This document shows positions 53,401 through 61,495 of a DNA stretch of 64,000 bases, one piece after another; positions within the stretch are counted from its first letter, which is position 1; every line of letters begins with the position of its first letter. The DNA lies in NCBI RefSeq assembly GCF_040958695.1, contig NZ_CP162599.1, positions 3,072,001 through 3,136,000 of the forward strand. Reading direction: 5' to 3'. The DNA comes from Ornithinibacillus sp. 4-3. Lineage in GTDB: Bacteria; Bacillota; Bacilli; Bacillales; Amphibacillaceae. Under the pieces are notes generated by a model, which ran no database searches, was not told the DNA's origin, and worked only from the letters and a program-made list of their open reading frames with translations. A program made the translations under genes and the position numbers.

Positions 53401-54436
53401 TTACCGTTACTGTTACATTCGTATTTGATGGCGTCGATGGCACTTCAATATCGAATGTTGGTGGATCGACATCGATAACGGTCGCTTCCACCTGGCCACT
53501 TTCCGCCTTACCAGGCTGGGTAAAGGTCACATATACCTTGTCTTTCCAACGCAAGTCTTTGCTGACCGATACGGTCACCGTGCCCGGGCTGCTTCCGTTC
53601 TTATTTGAACCGATCAGCGTCGTGCCGTCGGCCGCATACACGTTGACTGTTATATAAGCCGGTACGTTCTGTACAGTTACTTCGTTGGTTGTTCCATTGG
53701 CTTCAATAATATTTGCTCCTGTCGGGTCACTCGTCACCGAGAGCACATACGGATTCGTATTGCTCCCCGTCCCTCCTCTGATTCTCACCGAATCTTTCAA
53801 ATATAGAACAGGCTGAACTCCGATGGTAGAATTGTTTGCATTAGGAGTGTCGAACCCGCACCCAGCGCCTGAACTTCGCGTAGCAATAATTTGCACGGTA
53901 TTATAATAGCTAGGTGTGCGCGTCCAAACAGCAGTGCTGCTCAACACTGGCTGAAAATTGGAGCACAATGAGTTATCCTTATGTGAAGGTAAACCCAGCT
54001 TTTGCGTAATTGAAAGAGGATATATATCACTGCCTCCTGCCGTGTCATATTCAGTGTTATATTTAGCCGGTTCCATACTACGAATTTGCCATTCTGTCTC
54101 CGCAATCAAATCCCGATCTTCCTCAGCAGTAATGATCTGATCAAATTCATCATTCAAAAATCCGAATATTTGGTTCGCATTCCTATTATCATTAAAGGTG
54201 TGCCATTGCCTTTTCTTATAAATGGAATCCATCATTAAGTATGGTTTTCCATCAACTACATCGACCACGATCCACTTTCTTCCGCCCATCTCCACATACT
54301 TGCGGACATGATCTGATGCATTGAATTCGATATTCATGCTTGCCTTGACCGATTCCACCGGCACGGCAAACAACGTCAATGCCAACACGCATAACAGCAT
54401 GGCCGCAAGCTTGCCATCGAAAAATGTAACCTTCAT
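50402..54436 (-). CDS. Large SLH-anchored surface protein with Ig-like repeats
   Basis: 1344 residues from the ATG at 54436 (GGGGATC upstream; a GTG one codon earlier is possible). Signal peptide about 1-34. A globular N-terminal domain (about 35-240) has WTRTPSYYNTVQII, like DUF6273-type domains. About eight Ig-like repeats follow (240-1080), many starting IDRDPP and including YTVYAKDAAG or TIYARAVDEAGNVS. Next is a DUF5011/HYR-like repeat (GGVFTDPGATAWDEQDGD), and three SLH motifs close it (1150-1344: DIENHWAQEAMQQL, GYPDGTFRPDNPITRAEF). Long stalk-like protein held on the cell wall; partner unknown. Confidence 0.92.
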   Translation of the reverse strand: MKVTFFDGKLAAMLLCVLALTLFAVPVESVKASMNIEFNASDHVRKYVEMGGRKWIVVDVVDGKPYLMMDSIYKKRQWHTFNDNRNANQIFGFLNDEFDQIITAEEDRDLIAETEWQIRSMEPAKYNTEYDTAGGSDIYPLSITQKLGLPSHKDNSLCSNFQPVLSSTAVWTRTPSYYNTVQIIATRSSGAGCGFDTPNANNSTIGVQPVLYLKDSVRIRGGTGSNTNPYVLSVTSDPTGANIIEANGTTNEVTVQNVPAYITVNVYAADGTTLIGSNKNGSSPGTVTVSVSKDLRWKDKVYVTFTQPGKAESGQVEATVIDVDPPTFDIEVPSTPSNTNVTVTVNVKDASDIVEFNWAMGIRDIHYFRTGSGDDIEGNSFVVTENGNYTVYAKDAAGYDAVESMTITTIDRDPPELSDVYISSSNLNPALAKVGDEIVLTFKASEALSGLPQVTISGQTATIADMGGLEYQATYTMQETDPEGVIKFTIHYRDLAGNVGLGVTSTSDGFEIRFVRTPPAKPTFSADITVPTQSNVKVTIVCPEEEDVSHCEYRTEDDVSWTAYAQPIEMNENGTIYARAVDEAGNVSDIAEYTVDNIDRDPPSAPTLSADITVPTKETVKVTVGCPGDADYCEYRIEDDASWTVYVQPIEMNENGTIYARAVDEAGNVSGIAEYTVDNIDHEPPTVFDVSITSSNDNREWAKVGDVISLTFKASETLAALPVVTIAEQPAAVTSLGSDAYQATYTMQGTEIEDVVAFTIDYTDLAGHDGAQITTTADGSQVKFDRTPPASATLHPDNSGPTNQDVTVTIVYPGDAYLRQYRMSEEEPWQEYKDPVVLSENGTVYARSIDEAGNVSDEATYVVSNIDKDKPIIEPAVFNPDKLTNQNVTVTVAVYDQSSGIVDTRWTIGEQPVEYFDLGGTSFDGSFVVKMNGTYTIYALDEAGNQAVASFTVSHIFREKPDITLTAMPTDPTNSSVSVTVSVYAQHGIEVQKYDFGQHPLEYFATSGETLGSDPIEMKDNGWVSVYVRDYAGNEAVEYLEITNIDRDKPVIQLIGLDRMQIPRGGVFTDPGATAWDEQDGDLSAAIVVSGDVVNSNLSGTYQLEYRVADRAGNEADPVIRTVIVYSPSSNDSKTISPIRTNKPDESDKPDVTDEIEADEEELQPLNLTDIENHWAQEAMQQLSARGIISGYPDGTFRPDNPITRAEFLVMLMRLLGPEEEEAELAFVDREHIGSWAERAIAQALKLGIVQGYGDGSFRAHQQITRTEMSVMIARAIGLSEETVEHTRFEDDEDIPSWAKAAVEAMRKQEIIQGRGNNQFVPNASATRAEAAMIMLRIISIIES

Positions 54437-54990
54437 CACTGTGATCCCCCTTAGTTGATATGATTCGCATGTCCTGGCAGGACACCATCACGAACGATCA
54501 CTCCTCTTTTGAAATGCTGAGGAGCCGCTATTCTACTACTTAATTTATCGGCTAGCATCGGAAACCACTAGTTACTGCGGTCACATTTTTCACGAAATCC
54601 GATTCTTAATACGAATACTGGCTTCAATATGCATGATCTAGGTATTTCCCGAAGCTGCAAAAGGGTCTTCATTCCTTCCGGGAAGGATGTTTTATTTAAT
54701 TGTGTCTGCATTCTTTTATTCATTTCTGACCATTGTTTATTCATGAAATTCATGCTTCCTTCCCATGCTATGAAACAATTCCATTTCTGAATACGTTGTT
54801 ATATGAGGTTTTGTTATCCATTGAATTGTTTATTGTATTTCGCCGAGTTAACAGGATATCCTGCTGAAATTTGTCTGTTATGTATTTATCATTGATTGCA
54901 ACTTTATCATCAGTTGCAAGTTAAATAGAGAGCAATATGTTTTCATGCTATGATGGAAATGTATTGAATTTATCATGCGGGGGAGTCGAT
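54437..54990. other. Divergent gap between the large SLH gene and the macro-domain gene
   Basis: Holds promoters for both directions and the remnant listed below. No other gene recognised. Confidence 0.45.
54568..54744 (-). pseudogene. Possible DinB-family N-terminal fragment
   Basis: The frame reads NKQWSEMNKRMQTQLNK and then FPEGMKTLLQLREI, as at the start of DinB-like four-helix proteins, with AAGGAAG ahead of it. It then loses similarity and stops at 59 residues. Probably a leftover 5' end. Confidence 0.3.
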
Positions 54991-55500
54991 ATGCCATTAG
55001 AAATCATCCAAGGCGATATTACGAAGTTGCAAGTAGATGCCATCGTGAACGCGGCGAATTCGTCACTACTTGGTGGAGGAGGAGTGGACGGAGCCATCCA
55101 CAGAGCAGCGGGGCCCGAACTCCTTGAAGAGTGCCGCAAACTGGGCGGCTGCGAGACTGGACACGCCAAGATCACCAAGGGGTACAGGCTGCCCGCTTCC
55201 TATGTGATTCATACCGTCGGCCCCGTGTGGCGCGGTGGAGATTACAACGAGGAAAAGTTGCTCCAGGACTGTTACCGCCATTCCCTCACATTGGCCCAAG
55301 AACGTCAACTTAGGAGCATCGCTTTCCCTCTGATTTCGGCTGGAGCTTACGGGTATCCCAAAGAGCAAGCATTAAAAACAGCCGTTGCAACGATTCGCGA
55401 CTTCTTATCGAACCATGAGTTGAGCGTATACTTGGTTCTGTTCGATGAAGAGTCGATCGCGTTAGCAAGGGAGTTGTTTCCCTCTGAAATGAAACTGTGA
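54991..55500 (+). CDS. Macro-domain ADP-ribose deacetylase
   Basis: 169 residues from the ATG at 54991 (GGGGGAG upstream; the frame is open to 54937). Macro motifs: [21 protein letters not shown] split by [14 protein letters not shown], then [23 protein letters not shown] and [17 protein letters not shown]. YmdB-like members remove acetyl groups from O-acetyl-ADP-ribose or ADP-ribose from proteins. Single gene, transcribed against its neighbours. Confidence 0.94.
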   Translation: MPLEIIQGDITKLQVDAIVNAANSSLLGGGGVDGAIHRAAGPELLEECRKLGGCETGHAKITKGYRLPASYVIHTVGPVWRGGDYNEEKLLQDCYRHSLTLAQERQLRSIAFPLISAGAYGYPKEQALKTAVATIRDFLSNHELSVYLVLFDEESIALARELFPSEMKL

Positions 55501-55552
55501 TGAAACTGTAGAAAATAATGCCCGCATCAGCTTACTCGTATAAATTTTTACC

Positions 55553-56284
55553 TTAATCCATCCATTGATGTGCAGAGGCGGCAAGCAATGCGCGCACTTC
55601 ATCCGTTGACTTGGTGTTCATCAACTGATTTCTTAATTCACCAGCACCGCGAAAGCCTTTGACATATATTTTGAAGTGCCTTTGAAGTGATGAGAAAGAA
55701 AGCGGCAATTGTTCCGCATATTGATCATAAAGATCCAGGTGATAATTTAGAAGCTCCAAATATTCTTGCGGGCTATGTTCTTTCGGTTCTTGTTCGAAAG
55801 CGAACGGATTCTTAAATATCCCGCGGCCAATCATAATGCCATCAACACCGTACTTCTCCCAAAGCTCCAGACCTATTGTGCGGTCAGGAATGTCCCCATT
55901 AATAGTCAGGAGGGTGTCTGGTGCTACCTCATCACGTAATTTTTTAATCTCTGGAATCAGCTCCCAGTGCGCAGGAACTTGACTCATTTCCTTCCTAGTA
56001 CGCAAATGTATAGACAGATTTGCAATATCCTGCTGGAGCAGATGCGTTAGCCAACTACGCCACTCATCAACGTCTGTGTATCCAAGTCTTGTTTTCACAC
56101 TAACTGGCAGCCCGCCCGCTTTAGCCGCTTGGATAAGTTCTGCTGCTACATCTGGGTGTCGTATCAGGCCAGCACCTTTGCCCCTTGCTGCCACATTAGG
56201 AATTGGACAGCCCATATTGATATCTACGCCTTGAAAGCCCAGCTCCGCCATCCCGATACTCATTCGCCGGAAGAATTCGGGCTT
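55553..56284 (-). pseudogene. dus: tRNA-dihydrouridine synthase, 5' end replaced by phage sequence
   Basis: About 243 residues of a Dus enzyme of some 320. It keeps [29 protein letters not shown] with the catalytic Cys region, [34 protein letters not shown] and [13 protein letters not shown] (FMN phosphate site). It lacks the N-terminal FMN-binding PMEDVTD-type strand. The frame continues upstream through phage tail sequence to 56326, but those residues are out-of-frame phage DNA. The join is at about 56285. Likely inactive. Confidence 0.85.
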
Positions 56285-56609
56285 GTGCACGAAACCCAAC
56301 TGCAACGGGTGTACCCACGTTTTCACTGGCTGAGATTAATACTCCGTTATCATCTGTAGAAGCACCAGTTAAATCCGCTGCGACTGTCGGACCAATGTCG
56401 TCTACACCGAGAGTGAGAGTACCACTGTTAAAATCTTTCACAACCTCAGCCGCTCCGTCGTCAGCATACAGAATTGCTTCCACCAGTTCTACCGAGAGTT
56501 CAGCAGTGATGGCTTTTGCAAGTACAGAAGGTTGGGCATAAGTTTCCTCACCGTTAGTGTCCTCGGTTATTTTTGAATAGTACAGTCTATCAAGACCGAT
56601 CGTTGCCAT
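56285..56609 (-). pseudogene. Phage major tail protein, 3' end lost at a junction
   Basis: The first 108 residues (ATIGLDRLYYSKITEDTNGE ... [14 protein letters not shown]) match a siphovirus major tail tube protein. Relatives continue with about 80 more residues, but here the DNA changes to dus and the frame runs out of register to a stop at 56196. The first gene of the tail module is therefore cut, and none of the remaining tail genes are present. Confidence 0.82.
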
Positions 56610-56612
56610 GTG

Positions 56613-56954
56613 TTATTCCTCCAATCTATAGTTTTTTGCCACATCGATGGCATAATGATGATATCCAGTATCATCCTCGTGACCGATATATCTTCGTTCG
56701 GTCAAAGTAAAATCTGCATTTATTAAAGCAGTTGTGAGCTGTCTTTTCTGCTCTAGGTAGTTATTTTTTGAGAACAGTGATATCCTCGCTTCCTGCACAT
56801 CAAAGCCTGGACGGTTATCCGCATGAACTTCAAAAATATCCGAAAGAGGGAGAATCACGACATACTCATCTGGTGCCAAACCTGAAAAAACCCCAGTTTC
56901 CACGGGGAGCGGTATAGTGGAAACAAGGGTATTCAATTCCTCTAAAATATTCAT
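56613..56954 (-). CDS. Phage tail terminator-like protein
   Basis: 113 residues from an ATG that overlaps the previous stop (ATGA) with GGAGGAGG upstream. NILEELNTLVSTIPLPVETG at the start and YHHYAIDVAKNYRLEE at the end. Its position, just before the major tail gene, and its size fit the tail-terminator/completion proteins. Confidence 0.7.
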   Translation of the reverse strand: MNILEELNTLVSTIPLPVETGVFSGLAPDEYVVILPLSDIFEVHADNRPGFDVQEARISLFSKNNYLEQKRQLTTALINADFTLTERRYIGHEDDTGYHHYAIDVAKNYRLEE

Positions 56955-57382
56955 ATCTTCTCGATCTCCTCCTCCAGCTTGGCGACCATTGCGTTGATGC
57001 AAGGTTTCCTAGATGCATTCCTCGCAGGCTTTAGGAAGGGTTTTGCAGGCTGACCATGTTTGCCATATTCAATGATGCTGGCAAGTTTAGCATTGCTCTC
57101 ACCATCAGATCGCGGCTCAGCAAAGCCAACTTTTACATTGAAGTTACCATTTCTATCCTGCTTTGCACTCGAGAGTCCTAATGAAGATAGCAACTCGCCA
57201 GTGCTTTTGGATGGATATTTCGTGCCCTTGCCAACCACCTTGCTCAAATTTCCCTTAACTTTATCCAGCACCACTTCACCGCCAACTTCCAAAACCTTAG
57301 GAAGAATCACATCGGTCTGGTCAGCTAATCGAGATACCTTTAAAAGGAATTCTTCTGGCATCTTTATATTCGCTTTTGCCAT
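56951..57382 (-). CDS. HK97 gp10-like head-tail joining protein
   Basis: 143 residues from the ATG at 57382 (GAGGTG upstream). VLDKVKGNLSKVVGKGTKYP, STGELLSSLGLSSAK and IIEYGKHGQPAKPFLKPA follow the HK97-gp10 family pattern (AxxxEfGt...rPFlrPA). Confidence 0.88.
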   Translation of the reverse strand: MAKANIKMPEEFLLKVSRLADQTDVILPKVLEVGGEVVLDKVKGNLSKVVGKGTKYPSKSTGELLSSLGLSSAKQDRNGNFNVKVGFAEPRSDGESNAKLASIIEYGKHGQPAKPFLKPARNASRKPCINAMVAKLEEEIEKI

Positions 57383-57387
57383 ATCCA

Positions 57388-57723
57388 TCACCTCACAGTT
57401 GGTTCTAGCTTTTCGGCTAAAACCTCGACATACATCCCTCGGTTTCTTACATCCTCAACACTTAAAATCTGATATCTACCATCATCACAGACGATGACCA
57501 TTTCATTCGTCACCTTAAGTCCATAAATTTTCCTAAACCGAAACAAAGAAGTTGCAGATGAAAATGATGCCATATTCGTCCACCGCTCACTGCCATGACG
57601 ATCTTCCTTGTAAGCAAGTACACTTGCGAGTATGTTGTCATCTTTTGTGGCGAAGCCTTCCTTATCCTTTGTGGGTATCGTGCAAATGATATCGATAAAG
57701 GTGTTCATCTTCCCAAAGCTCAC
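57388..57723 (-). CDS. Phage head closure protein
   Basis: About 111 residues. The GTG at 57723 has GAGTGGGG upstream and overlaps the previous stop; a longer frame from 57747 is less likely. Contains EDRHGSERWTNMASFSSATSLFRFR and DGRYQILSVEDVRNRGMYVEVLAE, the usual pattern of SPP1 gp16-like closure proteins. Confidence 0.82.
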   Translation of the reverse strand: MSFGKMNTFIDIICTIPTKDKEGFATKDDNILASVLAYKEDRHGSERWTNMASFSSATSLFRFRKIYGLKVTNEMVIVCDDGRYQILSVEDVRNRGMYVEVLAEKLEPTVR

Positions 57724-57724
57724 A

Positions 57725-58045
57725 CTAAACACCCCACTCTCGATCAAGTCGTAAAAGCAAGTTCACTGTATTCCATACTTGTTGTCCCGCCTGTACGCTA
57801 TCAGCAAAGAAACCTGCCGTCGAGCCATCTCTACTTTCATAGAAATGACTCGACAACATGATCACTGCTTGTTCTGTTGTTGGAGGCATGGCATGGGTTT
57901 CATAATAGTCTTCAGGAACGTGCTGATAGCTCTGTGCATATGAGACTGCAGCAGTGATAAATCCGATAAGGAGGGCATCATCCTGATCATGCGTTAAAAT
58001 TAAGTTCGCTTTAACTTTAGGCAAAAGATTATCTGCCACTGCCAT
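57725..58045 (-). CDS. Phage gp6-like head-tail connector
   Basis: 106 residues with an all-helical pattern: LLPKVKANLILTHDQDDALLIGFITAAVSYAQ and later QAVIMLSSHFYESRDG. This is the gp6/gp15-like adaptor that docks under the portal ring. Confidence 0.88.
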   Translation of the reverse strand: MAVADNLLPKVKANLILTHDQDDALLIGFITAAVSYAQSYQHVPEDYYETHAMPPTTEQAVIMLSSHFYESRDGSTAGFFADSVQAGQQVWNTVNLLLRLDREWGV

Positions 58046-58071
58046 ACCACCAACCTCCTTTACGTTCCACC

Positions 58072-58284
58072 TTAGTCAGTCTCCATAAGCCCCACTGCTT
58101 TTAGTTTGGCAAGCAGAGCATTAAAGTCCGTAACTAAACCAGCAACATCGGTGGCTGTGCTGTCTGCTTGGTTTCCTGCAACAGGAAGCCCCGTAACCGA
58201 GGCTCCCTCTTTAATTTCTAAAACACCGCCAATTACAGTTTTTTCTCCGCCTTGTTCGGTATAGTTCTTCGTGTTATAACTCAT
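58072..58284 (-). CDS. Phage head fibre-like protein
   Basis: 70 residues: NYTEQGGEKTVIGGVLEIKEGASV and then a helical tail DFNALLAKLKAVGLM. Similar small proteins after the capsid gene decorate heads of Gram-positive siphoviruses. AGGTG ribosome site upstream. Confidence 0.75.
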   Translation of the reverse strand: MSYNTKNYTEQGGEKTVIGGVLEIKEGASVTGLPVAGNQADSTATDVAGLVTDFNALLAKLKAVGLMETD

Positions 58285-58296
58285 AAAGCACCTCCG

Positions 58297-59490
58297 TTAC
58301 GCCTTCTGTTGGAGTACCTTAACGGCCTCCGGCAAGATAAGCTTTCCATCAACACGCTGTGTAGCAATAAACCCTACTTGACCTGTGACAGCAAAGAGTT
58401 CATTTAATCGTTTGAATACTCGTCCTTGACGGTCTGCCACCCAGTAATAACTAAAATCACCGAATACCACAGTTTTTGCACCTGCTTCAGCAGTAGGTAC
58501 ATATGATGAGGTATACAGCGGGCGGTTAAGAATCGTATCAGGTGTTCCCGCTTGGATGGAAGGTTGCCATAGGTATTGCCCATTACCGTCTTTCAATTTA
58601 CGAATAGCCTTTATAGTGGCATCGTTCATTACGAATACGGCCTTATTACGATAAGGTGCTTTCAAACTGTAGAATAAATCTAAAACCTCATCCAAAGTGA
58701 TGGCAGTGGCACTTGCCGCAGTAACCCCAACTTGACCACCACCAGTAGCATTCAGAATTCCTGTTGGCTTTCCTGTACCGTCACCTATGAAGAAGGCTTC
58801 CTCCTCCTTGTTACCAATGCGACGGGCGAATTCTCTTGTGATGTAGCTTTCGAGATTAAACACGGAATCATTTAGCAGTTCCTCAGAGACTTTGATCATC
58901 GTTGCTAGTTTATAAGCACCAATCGATACTTGACCGAAGCTGTCATCACTCTCTGGTATAGCTCCCTCTTCATCGATCCAACTTGCAGTGCCTTTGCTTG
59001 CAACAACAGGAATCTTGCGGTCACCAGAAGATGTCGTGATTACATTGGCCAGTCTACGGAAAATATTTTCTTCCTCCAGAGCTTCTACTAGCGTACGTTC
59101 AAACTCATCTGGCACAAGGAATCCGCCTTCAGAATCAGTGCCAATCTTTAGAGCGTTCCTTACTTCATAGCTGACATTGTCACGCATCGCATTCCAGAAA
59201 GCTTTTTTGTATTCAGCACTTGCACGACCAGTCTTTTCTTCTCCAGTTCTAGTAGGTTCATTCATAATTGGGTTACTGGTTGCTTTCGACAGTTCCAAAT
59301 CGATAGATGCTTGGCGTTCCAAACGTTCAATTTCCTTACCAAGAGCCACCACATCGGCTTCCATTTTTTCATAGGTTGTCGTGTCCTCAGCTGATAACAG
59401 TCCATCACCGCCACGTTTTGAATCAAGAAATGCCTTTGCTGCGTCCCATGCTTTAGCGCGTTTCTCGCGCAATTCAAGAATTTTACTCAT
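58297..59490 (-). CDS. HK97-family major capsid protein
   Basis: 397 residues. A coiled-coil delta domain (about 1-100: ELREKRAKAWDAAKAFLD, EKMEADVVALGKEIERLERQ) is removed by the neighbouring protease. The HK97 fold follows (ALKIGTDSEGGFLVPDEFE, FFIGDGTGKPTGILN, GFIATQRVDGKLILPEAVKVL). No lesion. Confidence 0.95.
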   Translation of the reverse strand: MSKILELREKRAKAWDAAKAFLDSKRGGDGLLSAEDTTTYEKMEADVVALGKEIERLERQASIDLELSKATSNPIMNEPTRTGEEKTGRASAEYKKAFWNAMRDNVSYEVRNALKIGTDSEGGFLVPDEFERTLVEALEEENIFRRLANVITTSSGDRKIPVVASKGTASWIDEEGAIPESDDSFGQVSIGAYKLATMIKVSEELLNDSVFNLESYITREFARRIGNKEEEAFFIGDGTGKPTGILNATGGGQVGVTAASATAITLDEVLDLFYSLKAPYRNKAVFVMNDATIKAIRKLKDGNGQYLWQPSIQAGTPDTILNRPLYTSSYVPTAEAGAKTVVFGDFSYYWVADRQGRVFKRLNELFAVTGQVGFIATQRVDGKLILPEAVKVLQQKA

Positions 59491-59509
59491 TGTTATTTCC
59501 TCCTTTAAA

Positions 59510-60199
59510 TTAGTGCGAAATTAAAGAAAGCCGCTTATCTAGCGACTCAATGGGTGTACCTGTTTTCTGTTTTGGTTGTTTTGGCAGTTTGCTGATAAGC
59601 GAGTTAGTAACTGCCATCCTGCTAAAGATAAGACTATCCGTCAAATCCGATGTTTCACTTTCCATGAACATAATCTTGTCTGCAAAACCAAGTTCAATGG
59701 CTTTATTTGCATTCATCCATGATTCTGCATCCATCAGATGAGAGAGTTTTGTTCGAGACAGACCCGTCTTTAACTCATAGGCATTAATAATGCTTTCCTT
59801 GACTTCATCCAATAGAGCCTTTGCTCGCAACATTTCCTCACTGTCACCAATAGCAATTGTTGAGGGGTTATGAATCATAAGCATAGATACAGGAGACATA
59901 TATACATCTCCACCAGCCATTGCAATAACGGAAGCCGCACTTGCCGCAAGCCCATCAATCTTTACAGTGACTTTTCCGGTATACTCCATCAGCATGTTAT
60001 AAATCTGAGCTGCTGCGAACACATCACCGCCAGGGGAATTAATCCACACCGTAATATCGCCGGTGCCTGCCAGCAATTCATCTTTAAAAATCTTAGGTGT
60101 AACCTCATCCCCCCACCACGTTTCTTCAGATATCACTCCATTTAAATAGAGGGTACGTTCTTCATCAGAATCTCGCACCCAGTTCCAAAACTTCCTCAT
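59510..60199 (-). CDS. ClpP-like head maturation protease
   Basis: 229 residues, S14 family. Catalytic Ser87 in DGLAASAAS and His110 in MLMIHNPS, the Asp probably lying further on. WINSPGGDVFAAAQIYN is the typical strand-helix near the active site. It would trim the capsid delta domain. Start abuts the portal stop. Confidence 0.94.
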   Translation of the reverse strand: MRKFWNWVRDSDEERTLYLNGVISEETWWGDEVTPKIFKDELLAGTGDITVWINSPGGDVFAAAQIYNMLMEYTGKVTVKIDGLAASAASVIAMAGGDVYMSPVSMLMIHNPSTIAIGDSEEMLRAKALLDEVKESIINAYELKTGLSRTKLSHLMDAESWMNANKAIELGFADKIMFMESETSDLTDSLIFSRMAVTNSLISKLPKQPKQKTGTPIESLDKRLSLISH

Positions 60200-61444
60200 T
60201 TACTGACCTCCTTCGGTTTTGGCAAACGCACCTGCGTCAGCCAGTTTTGTCATATTTCCGTTAACCAGATATAAATCGCCACCTTCCTCAGCTGGTATTC
60301 TGTTCATGTCCTCCAGTTCACGGATATCGTTGGCTGACATCCAGCCATTTTGACGACCTGTAGCGTAGCCATTCATACGACTTTGGTAATCACCACGAAG
60401 CAGACCGTCCAAATTGAACTTGATAAACAGTGAAGTTTTCTCAGAAGGCAAAATAAGCGATTGCTGGAGACTTTGTTCCCATCGCACCACCCACGGATCA
60501 AGGGTGTATTTTACAAACTCCAAAGACTGCTGTTCAATATTGGAGAAACTGGATTTCTCTAAATCTCCCACCATATGGGGCGGCACACGGAAAATTCTCG
60601 CAATCTCATTAATTTGAAACTTCCGTGTTTCTAGAAATTGAGCCTGTTCTGGAGGGATGCCGATGGCTTGAAACTTCATCCCCTCTTCCAACACAGCAAT
60701 TTTGTGAGCATTGCCTGTGCCTTGGTAGGCACTATTCCAACTATCCTTGACCCTCTGTATATCTTTGATTACTCCTGGGTGTTCCAGCACACCTCCGGGA
60801 TTAGCACCATTGGCAAAGAATGCCGCACCGTACTCTTCAGTAGCAAGTGACATACCGATTGCATTTTTCGCCATAGCAATTGGGCTATAGCCAATGAGTC
60901 CATCAAAACCTAAGCCAGGTATGTGTAGAACTTCATCTTTACGGAGTGTGACATAGCCACCTTTTGGGTTTAGGCCACTTTCATCAGTATCACGGTAATA
61001 GGTGTAGACCAGCTCACCATTAGTTGCTCGGCTAACTTCCATTTTGTTGGGGAGTAGGGGATAAAGAGCCACTGCCTGCCCACGACCATTTCTGACCACC
61101 TGTGCATAGGCATTTCCCCAAAGCAAAAGATGACTCATCAGTGTTTCTCGAAATACGAATGAAGTCATCTCTGAATTTGGTTCATCATGAAGAAGGTAAT
61201 ACAGCGGGTGGAAAGGAATCCTTTCTTTACCTCCATCAGAACGATATCTATATACATGAAGTGGCAGTCCGGCAATCGCTTCAGCTAGTATCCTTACGCA
61301 AGCATACACCGCTGTTGCCTGCATTGCAGTACGCTCATTCACTGTTTTGCTAGATGACGTACCACCAAATAGGAAGGAAAATGCACTGCCCACACGGTTT
61401 TGCGGTTTGTCTCTTGACCGAAACAGTCCTTTTATTAGATTCAT
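60200..61444 (-). CDS. Phage portal protein
   Basis: 414 residues from the ATG at 61444 (GGAGGTGACG upstream; the frame is open to 61474). HK97-type portal: ATAVYACVRILAEAIAGLPL, HPLYYLLHDEPNSEMTSFVF, GLIGYSPIAMAKNAIG and IARIFRVPPHMVGDL. Forms the dodecamer through which DNA enters. Confidence 0.95.
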   Translation of the reverse strand: MNLIKGLFRSRDKPQNRVGSAFSFLFGGTSSSKTVNERTAMQATAVYACVRILAEAIAGLPLHVYRYRSDGGKERIPFHPLYYLLHDEPNSEMTSFVFRETLMSHLLLWGNAYAQVVRNGRGQAVALYPLLPNKMEVSRATNGELVYTYYRDTDESGLNPKGGYVTLRKDEVLHIPGLGFDGLIGYSPIAMAKNAIGMSLATEEYGAAFFANGANPGGVLEHPGVIKDIQRVKDSWNSAYQGTGNAHKIAVLEEGMKFQAIGIPPEQAQFLETRKFQINEIARIFRVPPHMVGDLEKSSFSNIEQQSLEFVKYTLDPWVVRWEQSLQQSLILPSEKTSLFIKFNLDGLLRGDYQSRMNGYATGRQNGWMSANDIRELEDMNRIPAEEGGDLYLVNGNMTKLADAGAFAKTEGGQ

Positions 61445-61495
61445 AGGCGTCACCTCCGAATAAAAAACTAGCAATATTGTGTTAACTATTAAAGT

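Noticed and set aside
53379..53657. Several plus-strand frames of 70-126 codons across the large SLH gene
   Set aside because: All are shadows of the intact 1344-residue gene in a higher-GC region where random frames are long.
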